Assembly (NCBI GenBank): GCA_017547975.1
Contig: JAFYNU010000247.1
Location: 1-5,162, forward strand
Source: Clostridia bacterium
GTDB taxonomy: Bacteria; Bacillota; Clostridia; Oscillospirales; QAMX01
Direction of reading: 5' to 3'
Length of the DNA stretch: 5,162 nucleotides
Under the pieces are notes generated by a model. The model did no database searches and was not told the DNA's origin. It saw only the letters and a program-made list of their open reading frames with translations. Below are positions 1-5,162 of the stretch, in pieces. The first letter of the stretch is position 1. Each line of letters begins with the position of its first letter. Made by a program: the position numbers and the translations under genes.

Positions 1-271
1 TCCCCGCCTGGCGCATTTCCTTTTCCATATCCACCCAGGGGGCGAAGGCCCGCTCGCAGGAAACCCCTTCGGTGTCGTTGTAAAGTCCGGTCAAAATCCG
101 CATCCCAAGGTGAGACATACCGATCTCATAGGTATCGGGGAAGCAGAAGACAACCCGCAGATCGGCCCCTTCTTTGATGATCTGGCCGTACTCCCCGCCA
201 ATGTAGCGGGCAGGCTTTTCCACCCGGGGCAAAATCTCCCCAAGGGCAGGATATTTTTCCAGTATATTCAT
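1..271 (-). CDS. B12-binding-type radical SAM protein, TIGR03960-like (N-terminal part; 3' end outside window)
   Basis: Reading leftwards from an ATG at 271-269, the frame stays open for 90 codons to the window edge. The protein begins MNILEKYPALGEILPRVEKP. It then shows the stretches ARYIGGEY (21-28), FCFPDTYEIGMSHLGMRIL (42-60) and CERAFAPWVDMEKEM (72-86). From memory, this matches the start of the uncharacterised radical SAM family TIGR03960, whose members combine a B12-binding-like N-terminal domain with a radical SAM domain. The CxxxCxxC iron-sulfur motif would lie further on and is not visible, so catalytic ability cannot be judged. The start is supported by GAGG at 284-281 with a 9-nt spacer, and by a well-spaced promoter at 332-304. 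The gene is transcribed away from the glycogen operon and shares its upstream region with it. The family's substrate is not known to me, and no link to glycogen metabolism is implied. Confidence 0.8.
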   Translation of the reverse strand, partial: MNILEKYPALGEILPRVEKPARYIGGEYGQIIKEGADLRVVFCFPDTYEIGMSHLGMRILTGLYNDTEGVSCERAFAPWVDMEKEMRQAG

Positions 272-303
272 AATGAGCAACCTCGATTCGGCATATTTCC
301 CCT

Positions 304-332
304 ATTATACACCCTGAGAAAGTTTTTTTCAA
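304..332 (-). promoter_or_regulatory. Sigma-A-type promoter of the radical SAM gene
   Basis: On the - strand, TTGAAA (332-327) is followed by a 17-nt spacer and TATAAT (309-304). This is nearly the full housekeeping consensus at the ideal distance. Transcription would start near 297, giving a leader of about 26 nt before the ATG at 271. The spacer ends in TG directly next to the -10 box. The -35 box lies in an A/T-rich tract that is also one arm of an inverted repeat. This is a pattern match by eye, not an experimental site. Confidence 0.75.
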
Positions 333-346
333 CCCCACAAAAAAAC
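322..346. repeat. 8-bp A/T inverted repeat between the divergent promoters
   Basis: GTTTTTTT (322-329) and AAAAAAAC (339-346) are perfect reverse complements separated by 9 nt (CAACCCCAC). The left arm overlaps the -35 box of the - strand promoter. A rho-independent terminator is unlikely because the stem is almost entirely A/T and lies between two divergent promoters. It is more plausibly a curved or UP-element-like A-tract, or a protein site. Function is unknown. Confidence 0.5.
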
Positions 347-369
347 ATAAAATTTTACACAATATTCTC

Positions 370-398
370 TTCCATTTTCCAATGTTTTGTTGTATAAT
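370..398 (+). promoter_or_regulatory. Probable promoter of the glg operon (strong -10, weak -35)
   Basis: A perfect TATAAT lies at 393-398, directly preceded by TG. At the expected distance upstream (about 369-375) there is only a poor match to TTGACA (CTTCCA or TTCCAT, depending on a 17- or 18-nt spacer). Transcription would begin near 405, leaving about a 39-nt leader before the glgB ATG at 444. The weak -35 suggests either an activator or a modest basal level. It is the best -10 match upstream of glgB in this AT-rich gap. Confidence 0.55.
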
Positions 399-399
399 A

Positions 400-420
400 T
401 TATCAAGCGTGAAATGATAA
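400..420. repeat. Inverted repeat at the predicted glg transcription start (candidate operator)
   Basis: TTATCA (400-405) and TGATAA (415-420) form a perfect 6-bp inverted repeat around a 9-nt spacer, AGCGTGAAA. It begins one base after the TATAAT box and so covers the likely +1. This placement suits a repressor operator or a short 5' hairpin in the leader. It resembles the CcpA cre consensus only in part (an internal GCGTGAAA-like core), so no regulator is assigned. Confidence 0.4.
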
Positions 421-423
421 CCC

Positions 424-431
424 AGAAAGGA
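424..431 (+). promoter_or_regulatory. Ribosome binding site for glgB
   Basis: AGAAAGGA precedes the ATG at 444 with a 12-nt spacer, slightly longer than usual. The same ten bases, CCAGAAAGGA, precede glgA (4741-4750) with a better 8-nt spacer, which supports a real role. This site favours the ATG at 444 over the in-frame ATG at 414 and TTG at 387. Those two lie upstream of the site, and the TTG lies upstream of the -10 box. Confidence 0.6.
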
Positions 432-443
432 CGTGGCAAACCC

Positions 444-2357
444 ATGCAACAGATTCCCCTCGCGTCCCCCCCTCGCATTGCCGCGCCCGTTGCCGCCTAT
501 AATGCAGGCACCAATCGCCGGGCCTTCGAATTCCTGGGGGCGCATCCGACACGTCGGGGAGAGGCGAGCGGTTGGCAGTTTATCCTGTGGGCCCCCAATG
601 CCAAATCGGTCAGCCTGGTAGGCGATTTCAATGACTGGCAGATTGGGGCAACCCCCATGATGCGAATCTATGACGATTTCTGGTTCCTGTTCACCGACCA
701 AATCGGTGAATACGGCCTTTACAAGTATGCGGTTACCCAACATAATGGAGAAACCGTTTTGAAAACCGATCCCTTTGCCTTCCACACCGAAACCCCGCCC
801 GCCAATGCCAGCAAGGTCTATGATCCCCGGGGATTTGGCTGGGAGGACCGGGCTTGGCTTGCGTACCGCCGGGATCAGGACCTCCACACAAACCCCATGA
901 ACCTTTACGAGGTTCACCTGGGTTCCTGGCGCACCTTTGCCGACGGATCCCCCTTCAGCTACCGCAAGCTGGCGGACGATCTGATCCCCTACGTCAAGTC
1001 CATGGGTTACACCCACCTGGCGTTGATGCCCCTGGCGGAGTATTCCTGGGACGATTCCCTGGGCTACGACGTCACCGGCTTTTTCGCACCCACTTCCCGC
1101 TACGGAGAGCCCCGGGACCTGATGCACTTCATCAACGAGTGCCACAAGGCCGGTTTGGGCGTTCTTTTGGATTGGGTGGGTGCCCACTTCCCCAAGGATG
1201 AAGCCGGTCTCTACACCTTCGACGGCACCTGTCTTTACGAGTACGCCGACCCCTATCCCGGGGAACACCCCATATGGAGCACCTGCCTGTTCGACAGCAA
1301 CAAGGGCGGGGTGCGATCCTTCCTGCTTTCCAGTGTCATCTACTGGTTGGAACACTTCCATCTGGATGGAATCCGAGTAGATGGAGTCACCGATATGCTA
1401 TATCGTACCCATCCCCACGAAAGATTACCCATTTCCGGAGGGAACAGCCGGGAAAACGCCGCCTCCCTTTCCTTCCTGCAAGCCCTGAACCAGGCCATCC
1501 ACACCGACTTTCCCGACGTGATCACCATGGCCATGGAATCCACCGGTTGGCGGGGCATCACCGCCAATACCAAAAGCGGCGGTTTGGGCTTTGATTTCAA
1601 GTGGAATACCAACTGGGCCGAAAACACGTTGGATTATCTTCAGCTGGATCCCCTGTTCCGCAAGAGCCGGCACGAGGACGTAACCCAATCGTTTTCCGCC
1701 GCCTTCACCGAAGCAAATCTGCTCCCCCTCTCCCATCACCGGACGGCTTCCGGCGGTTCTTCGCTGATTGACCGGATGGCGGGAGACTATGACGGCAAAT
1801 TTGCCAACCTCCGTTTGCTTTTTTCCCACATGATGGCACATCCCGGCAAAAAGCTCATCTTTATGGGGAACGAAATTGCCCAGTTTGCCGGATGGAATCC
1901 TCAAAACGGGTTGGATTATTTCCTTCTGGATTACCCTGCCCACGAACACTTTCATACCTTCGTCCGGGATCTGAACTTTTTCTACCTGGAACAGGAGGCT
2001 CTGTGGCAAAACGACCGGCGCCGGGAATCTTTCCAATGGATTCTTCCCGACGATCGGGATGCCAGCGTGATCGCCTTCCGCCGCATTGCAGGCCCCCAGC
2101 GGGAGCTTGTGGCCGTGTTCAATTTCACTCCGGTACCCCGGAATGCCTACCCCCTGGGAGTACCCTACGGCGGCGTTTGGCAGGAAGCTTTTTCCACAAA
2201 CCGTCCGGAATACGGAGGAGATGGCAGTCGAAACGGCCCCATGGAGGCCATCCCCGACCCGCTCCATGCCCTCCCCTACCGCATCCACGTAAACCTTCCT
2301 CCCCTGTCTGCCCTCTTTCTGGAAATCCGGCGGATGGGTCAGGAACCAAATATATAA
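444..2357 (+). CDS. glgB: 1,4-alpha-glucan branching enzyme homologue, GH13 with altered third catalytic Asp
   Basis: The 637-residue protein has the usual length of Gram-positive GlgB. The family cuts an alpha-1,4 glucan and re-attaches it as an alpha-1,6 branch in cytoplasmic glycogen. Order: N-terminal FLGAHP (30-35), CBM48 with WAPNAKSVSLVGDFNDW (49-65), GH13 barrel from YEVHLGSWR (155-163), and a C-terminal beta domain with FNFTPVPR (559 onward). Visible active-site residues are D243 and H248 (DWVGAH), R311 and nucleophile D313 (GIRVD), acid/base E365 (AMEST) and H431. The third catalytic Asp, in the canonical LSHDEVVHGK, is His432, and the motif reads LSHHRTASGG. Other departures are EYSWDDSLGYD (199-209) where EHPFDGSWGYQ is typical, and AMEST for AEEST. 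Flanks such as KFANLR and HPGKKLIFMGNE stay in frame, so no frameshift explains this. Homology is sure; branching activity is doubtful. It heads the operon, 33 nt before glgC. Confidence 0.93.
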   Translation: MQQIPLASPPRIAAPVAAYNAGTNRRAFEFLGAHPTRRGEASGWQFILWAPNAKSVSLVGDFNDWQIGATPMMRIYDDFWFLFTDQIGEYGLYKYAVTQHNGETVLKTDPFAFHTETPPANASKVYDPRGFGWEDRAWLAYRRDQDLHTNPMNLYEVHLGSWRTFADGSPFSYRKLADDLIPYVKSMGYTHLALMPLAEYSWDDSLGYDVTGFFAPTSRYGEPRDLMHFINECHKAGLGVLLDWVGAHFPKDEAGLYTFDGTCLYEYADPYPGEHPIWSTCLFDSNKGGVRSFLLSSVIYWLEHFHLDGIRVDGVTDMLYRTHPHERLPISGGNSRENAASLSFLQALNQAIHTDFPDVITMAMESTGWRGITANTKSGGLGFDFKWNTNWAENTLDYLQLDPLFRKSRHEDVTQSFSAAFTEANLLPLSHHRTASGGSSLIDRMAGDYDGKFANLRLLFSHMMAHPGKKLIFMGNEIAQFAGWNPQNGLDYFLLDYPAHEHFHTFVRDLNFFYLEQEALWQNDRRRESFQWILPDDRDASVIAFRRIAGPQRELVAVFNFTPVPRNAYPLGVPYGGVWQEAFSTNRPEYGGDGSRNGPMEAIPDPLHALPYRIHVNLPPLSALFLEIRRMGQEPNI

Positions 2358-2376
2358 TTACAGTATTCAATATGAA

Positions 2377-2383
2377 AGAGGTG
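2377..2383 (+). promoter_or_regulatory. Ribosome binding site deciding the TTG start of glgC
   Basis: AGAGGTG lies in the short glgB-glgC gap. Its GAGG core (2378-2381) is 9 nt before the TTG at 2391. An in-frame stop (TGA at 2373-2375) closes the frame upstream. The only in-frame start giving the full MIRHNKECVAMLLAGG beginning typical of clostridial GlgC is this TTG. The next ATG, at Met11, would remove the first strand of the nucleotide-binding fold. Confidence 0.75.
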
Positions 2384-2390
2384 CATCCAA

Positions 2391-3620
2391 TTGATTCGGC
2401 ACAACAAAGAATGTGTCGCCATGCTTCTGGCTGGCGGACAAGGAAGCCGTCTGGAGGTTCTGACCAAGAGCGTTGCCAAGCCGGCTGTCCACTTCGGCGG
2501 AAAATATCGCATCATCGACTTCCCCCTCTCCAACTGCGTTAACTCCGGCATTGACACCGTGGGTGTCCTGACCCAGTACCGCCCCCTGGAACTGATCAAG
2601 TACGTGGGCAGCGGCCGTCCCTGGAGCCTGGACCGCAACGACGGCGGTGTGCACATCCTGCCCCCCTATGCCAAGGCCAATTCCTCCCAGTGGTATTCCG
2701 GCACCGCAAACGCCATTTGCCAGAACATCGAATTCATCGATGAATTCGACCCCGAATACGTTCTGATTCTTTCGGGCGACCACATCTACAAGATGGACTA
2801 TTCCAAGATCATCGCCCAGCATAAAAAGACCCAGGCCGACGTAACCGTTTCGGTGATCAACGTCTCCCTGGAAGAAGCCAGCCGTTTCGGTATCGTCATT
2901 CCCGACGAAACCGGCCGCATTGTGGATTTTGAAGAAAAGCCCAAGAAGCCCAAGTCCACCTGCGCCAGCATGGGTATTTATCTCTTCAGCTGGAAGGTCC
3001 TGCGGGACGCCCTCCTGGAAGACGATGCCAACCCCGATTCGGGTAACGACTTCGGTCACGATCTCCTCCCCATGCTCCTGCGGCAGGGCAAGAAGATGTA
3101 TACCTACGAATTCGAAGGCTACTGGAAGGACGTTGGTACCCTGGACAGCCTGTGGGATGCCAACATGGACCTGATCAACCCCAAGGTTCCCATGCAGCTG
3201 GATGATTCCAATTTCCGTATTTTCATGAAAACCCCCGCTCTCCCGCCCCAGTACATTGCGGAGGAGGCGGTTCTGACCAATTCCTTCGTATGCGAAGGGT
3301 GTGAAGTCTACGGTCAAGTGGATTTCTCTGTGCTTTCCGCCGGTTGCCGGATCGGCAAGGGTGCCGTGGTGCGTGACAGCGTTCTCATGCCCGACGTCAC
3401 CGTGGAAGATGGTGCCGTGGTACAGTATGCCATTGTTGGCGCCGGCACCACCATCAAGAAGGGTGCTGTGGTCGGTTCCCGCCCCGAGGATGCCGAAGAC
3501 ATCAGTAAGTGGGGCCTGGCCGTTCTGGGTTACGACCTGACGGTGGGCGAAGGTGCCTTCGTTCCCGCCAAATCGGTCATCGCTGAAGATATTCCGGAAG
3601 GAGTGAAAACCTATGACTAA
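2391..3620 (+). CDS. glgC: Glucose-1-phosphate adenylyltransferase, catalytic subunit (ADP-glucose pyrophosphorylase)
   Basis: It makes ADP-glucose and pyrophosphate from ATP and glucose-1-phosphate, the committed step of bacterial glycogen synthesis in the cytoplasm. The 409-residue length is normal. The nucleotidyltransferase domain begins LLAGGQGSRLEVLTKSVAKP (12-31) and continues with FGGKYRIIDFPLSN (35-48). LSGDHIYKMDY carries Asp130, equivalent to the catalytic Asp142 of the E. coli enzyme. FEEKPKKPK has Lys183, matching the sugar-phosphate-binding Lys195. Lys30 matches the effector-site Lys39. YWKDVGTLDSLWDANMDL ends the catalytic part. From about residue 294 a hexapeptide-repeat left-handed beta-helix follows (for example GKGAVVRDSVLMPDVTVEDG). 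All key residues are present, so it should be active. Translation starts at TTG with a good Shine-Dalgarno site. The end overlaps glgD by 8 nt, suggesting translational coupling of the two subunits. Confidence 0.96.
   Translation: MIRHNKECVAMLLAGGQGSRLEVLTKSVAKPAVHFGGKYRIIDFPLSNCVNSGIDTVGVLTQYRPLELIKYVGSGRPWSLDRNDGGVHILPPYAKANSSQWYSGTANAICQNIEFIDEFDPEYVLILSGDHIYKMDYSKIIAQHKKTQADVTVSVINVSLEEASRFGIVIPDETGRIVDFEEKPKKPKSTCASMGIYLFSWKVLRDALLEDDANPDSGNDFGHDLLPMLLRQGKKMYTYEFEGYWKDVGTLDSLWDANMDLINPKVPMQLDDSNFRIFMKTPALPPQYIAEEAVLTNSFVCEGCEVYGQVDFSVLSAGCRIGKGAVVRDSVLMPDVTVEDGAVVQYAIVGAGTTIKKGAVVGSRPEDAEDISKWGLAVLGYDLTVGEGAFVPAKSVIAEDIPEGVKTYD
2728..2749. repeat. 22-bp perfect palindrome inside glgC
   Basis: The bases from 2728 to 2749 read the same on both strands, centred on ATCGAT (2736-2741) with GAATTC on each side (2730-2735 and 2742-2747). 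The codons encode the local repeat EFIDEF just before the conserved DPEYVLILSGDH segment. The protein repeat partly explains the symmetry, but the codon choices complete it. It could be chance, a mRNA hairpin with almost no loop, or a protein site. No function is assigned. Confidence 0.6.
3598..3603 (+). promoter_or_regulatory. Ribosome binding site for glgD, inside the end of glgC
   Basis: AAGGAG (within GGAAGGAG, 3596-3603) stands 9 nt before the glgD ATG at 3613. It is the strongest Shine-Dalgarno match in the window. It lies within the last codons of glgC, encoding part of IPEGVKTYD, so glgD translation can begin before glgC ribosomes leave. Confidence 0.8.
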
Positions 3621-4740
3621 CCGCATGGCTTTGGTATTTGCCAATATTGATAACTCCACCATGGACCTTTTCACCTCCGCCCGGTCCATTGGCGCGCTCC
3701 CCTTCGGCGGTCGGTACCGCCTGATCGACTTCACCCTGTCCAATCTGGTCAACGGCAGCGTTTACCAGGTGGGCGTTCCCGTCCGTGAAAAATACCAGGC
3801 CCTCCTGGACCACATCGGCGTGGCCCGTGAATGGGACCTGGACCGCCGCACCGACGGTTTGACCTTCCTGCCCCCCTTCGTGAAGGATTACGATTCGGCC
3901 TACGACACCAAGCTGAAGGCCCTGCGGGGAAGCATGATGTACCTGCACAAGTCGGCGGCCTACGAATACATCTTCCTTTGCGAACCCGACGTCATCTGCA
4001 ACATCGACATGGATGACCTGCTTGCCCAGCACATCGATTCCGGTGCCGACATTACCTACCTGACGGTAAACCGGGCCGCCGCCAACTATCACGGTACCTT
4101 CGCCCTGGCCCTTGCCGCCGACGAATCCGGCCGTGTTACCTCCATTGCAGACGATGAGGGCGATCCCGCCTACAATCATCTGGGCATGGGTATTTCGGTG
4201 ATGAAGCGCTCCCTGCTTCTGGACCTTTTGGCAGTTGCCGAACAGTCTAACAGCATCCGCTTCTTTGACACCGGCCTCATCAACCGCTACACCACCTCCC
4301 TGGATATCCGTGTCATCGACTACACCGGCTACGTATCCAAAATCCGTAACCTCTACGACTACTTCAAAGCCAGCATGGATATGTTCAATCCCGAAATCCG
4401 AAAGGACGTCTTCTTCCGCAGCGGTCACGTTTACACCAAGACCCATGCCGACGTTCCTGTTCTCTACGGTCTGAATTCCGATATCAAGGAAAGTCTCATT
4501 GCCGACGGCTCCTCGGTGGAAGGCAGTGTGAAGCACAGCATCATCTTCCGCCGGGTAAAGATCGGCCGGGATACCAAGCTGGAATCCTGCATCATCATGC
4601 AGGACAGCGTCATTGAAGAGGGCGCCGAGCTTCGTTACTGCATCGCCGACAAGAACGTCCGGGTCACTGCCGGGGCCAAGATCATCGGCACCCCCGAAAA
4701 GCCCCGTCTTTTGACCAAGGGCCAAACCTACAGCCATTAA
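3613..4740 (+). CDS. glgD: ADP-glucose pyrophosphorylase-like regulatory subunit
   Basis: This 375-residue protein is the GlgC-related GlgD partner found in Bacillota. It keeps the overall fold: PFGGRYRLIDFTLSNLVNGS (30-49), a nucleotidyltransferase-like domain to about residue 270, and a shorter beta-helix from about 280 (SLIADGSSVEGSVKHSII and similar repeats). Catalytic signatures are lost. The GGxGxRL loop is replaced by ANIDNSTMDLF (10-20), the effector Lys of AKPA is Ile26, and the EKP sugar-binding motif is absent (VTSIADDEGD around 175). The GDH motif reads EPDVICNID. Its Asp126 may align with the catalytic Asp, but the Gly and His are gone. Studied Bacillota GlgD proteins have little or no activity alone and modulate GlgC in a mixed complex, so the same role is inferred. 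It overlaps glgC by 8 nt and is followed by glgA after 18 nt. Confidence 0.95.
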   Translation: MTNRMALVFANIDNSTMDLFTSARSIGALPFGGRYRLIDFTLSNLVNGSVYQVGVPVREKYQALLDHIGVAREWDLDRRTDGLTFLPPFVKDYDSAYDTKLKALRGSMMYLHKSAAYEYIFLCEPDVICNIDMDDLLAQHIDSGADITYLTVNRAAANYHGTFALALAADESGRVTSIADDEGDPAYNHLGMGISVMKRSLLLDLLAVAEQSNSIRFFDTGLINRYTTSLDIRVIDYTGYVSKIRNLYDYFKASMDMFNPEIRKDVFFRSGHVYTKTHADVPVLYGLNSDIKESLIADGSSVEGSVKHSIIFRRVKIGRDTKLESCIIMQDSVIEEGAELRYCIADKNVRVTAGAKIIGTPEKPRLLTKGQTYSH

Positions 4741-4742
4741 CC

Positions 4743-4750
4743 AGAAAGGA
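4743..4750 (+). promoter_or_regulatory. Ribosome binding site for glgA
   Basis: AGAAAGGA is separated from the ATG at 4759 by 8 nt. It directly follows the glgD stop codon (TAA, 4738-4740). The ten bases 4741-4750 are identical to those at 422-431 before glgB. Confidence 0.75.
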
Positions 4751-4758
4751 TCTGTCCT

Positions 4759-5162
4759 ATGAAAATTCTGTTTGCCACCAGCGAAGCCCTTCCCTTTTTC
4801 AAATCGGGCGGCCTGGGGGACGTGCTTTATGCGCTTCCCAAATATTTAGCCAAATCCAAGCACCAGGTTGCGGTGGTTCTGCCCTACTACAAGTCCATCA
4901 AGAATGAAAATCACGAGGACATTGAGTACGTGGCCAGCACCATGGTGGAATTGGCCTGGCGCCGCCAGTACTGCGGGATTTATACCGTGGTGCGGGAGGG
5001 TGTCCGCTACTTCCTCTTAGACAACGAGTTCTACTTCAACCGTCCCACCGCCTACGGCCAATACGATGACGGGGAACGCTTCGCCTTCTTCTCCAAGGCG
5101 GTGCTTGCCATGCTCCCCTTCGTGAATTTCTACCCCGACGTGATCCACGCCAACGACTGGCA
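4759..5162 (+). CDS. glgA: Glycogen synthase, ADP-glucose-dependent, GT5 (N-terminal part; 3' end outside window)
   Basis: It transfers glucose from ADP-glucose to the non-reducing end of an alpha-1,4 glucan. The visible 134 codons cover roughly the first quarter of a protein usually near 480 residues. They lie in the N-terminal Rossmann half (GT5, starch-synthase catalytic domain). The start MKILFATSEALPFFKSGGLG carries Lys15 of the KxGGL motif, which contacts ADP-glucose in the E. coli enzyme. DVLYALPKYLA follows, then VAVVLPYYKS (about 38-47), LLDNEFYFNRPTAYGQYDDG (about 90-109), ERFAFFSKAVLAMLP and PDVIHANDW at the edge. Tyr24 stands where many homologues have Gly (DVxGALP); this may be a clade feature. 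The ATG has a good Shine-Dalgarno site 8 nt upstream. It is the fourth gene of the operon, and a glgP could follow as in Bacillus subtilis, but this is not visible. Confidence 0.95.
   Translation, partial: MKILFATSEALPFFKSGGLGDVLYALPKYLAKSKHQVAVVLPYYKSIKNENHEDIEYVASTMVELAWRRQYCGIYTVVREGVRYFLLDNEFYFNRPTAYGQYDDGERFAFFSKAVLAMLPFVNFYPDVIHANDW

Noticed and set aside
387..443. Upstream extension of GlgB from TTG at 387 or ATG at 414
   Set aside because: The TTG lies upstream of and runs into the TATAAT box. The ATG at 414 is only about 10 nt from the predicted transcription start and lacks a ribosome site. AGAAAGGA at 424-431 supports the ATG at 444.
126..1361. Long - strand open frame (411 codons) across the promoter region and glgB
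   Set aside because: It runs antisense to glgB and out of frame with the radical SAM start. Its translation resembles no family and is Gly/Val-rich, as expected for the reverse of biased codons.
1525..1536. 12-bp palindrome CCATGGCCATGG by the GlgB acid/base codon
   Set aside because: It is short and explained by the Thr-Met-Ala-Met codons. Palindromes of this length are not rare in GC-rich coding DNA.
2353..2358. TATAAT at the glgB stop codon as an internal promoter for glgC
   Set aside because: No acceptable -35 lies 16-18 nt upstream, and the leader would be very short. The match is likely due to the stop codon and local A/T content.
2367..3752. 461-codon - strand open frame opposite glgC
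   Set aside because: It is a mirror of the strongly biased glgC codons, with no Shine-Dalgarno site or recognisable domains. glgC itself has unmistakable conserved motifs.
3577..4737. 386-codon - strand open frame opposite glgD
   Set aside because: It is a shadow of glgD codon use. It has low-complexity Gly/Val-rich translation and no promoter or ribosome site.
1..5162. CRISPR arrays, tRNA/rRNA genes, insertion sequences, riboswitches or att sites
   Set aside because: No repeated spacer pattern, structured RNA core, transposase or terminal repeats were seen. Almost all the sequence is explained by the five genes and one 172-nt promoter gap.

Overview
The window carries the front part of a bacterial glycogen-synthesis operon on the + strand. 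Its order is glgB (branching enzyme-like), glgC and glgD (two ADP-glucose pyrophosphorylase-type subunits) and glgA (glycogen synthase, cut by the window edge). Divergent to it, on the - strand, is the 5' end of a radical SAM gene. A separate glgD next to glgC, the order glgB-C-D-A, the purine-rich Shine-Dalgarno sites, the TTG start of glgC and the sigma-A-type -10 boxes all point to a Bacillota. The GC-rich coding DNA and the protein sequences suggest a gut-type Clostridia such as an Oscillospiraceae/Ruminococcaceae member. That placement is inference.

Layout: 1-271 (-) is the N-terminal 90 codons of a B12-binding-type radical SAM protein resembling the TIGR03960 family. 272-443 is a short AT-rich divergent promoter region. 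It has a strong TTGAAA-17-TATAAT promoter for the - strand gene, a TATAAT box for the glg operon, an 8-bp A/T inverted repeat between them, and a 6-bp inverted repeat at the expected transcription start of the glg operon. 444-2357 is glgB. 2391-3620 is glgC, after a 33-nt gap and with a TTG start. 3613-4740 is glgD, overlapping glgC by 8 nt. 4759-5162 is partial glgA, after an 18-nt gap. No terminator is seen between the four glg genes, so co-transcription is likely.

How the genes work together: GlgC makes ADP-glucose from ATP and glucose-1-phosphate. GlgD lacks most of the catalytic nucleotide-binding signature and probably acts as its modulatory partner. GlgA extends the alpha-1,4 glucan from ADP-glucose, and GlgB would add alpha-1,6 branches.

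The most notable point is in GlgB. The fold and six of the seven invariant GH13 residues are recognisable. The third catalytic carboxylate, the Asp of the canonical 'LSHDEVVHGK' motif, is His432, and the surrounding motif reads HHRTASGG. Other branching-enzyme signature positions are also changed. The reading frame is intact on both sides, so this looks like a real substitution. The protein may be an inactive or altered-function branching-enzyme homologue kept at the head of a glycogen operon.
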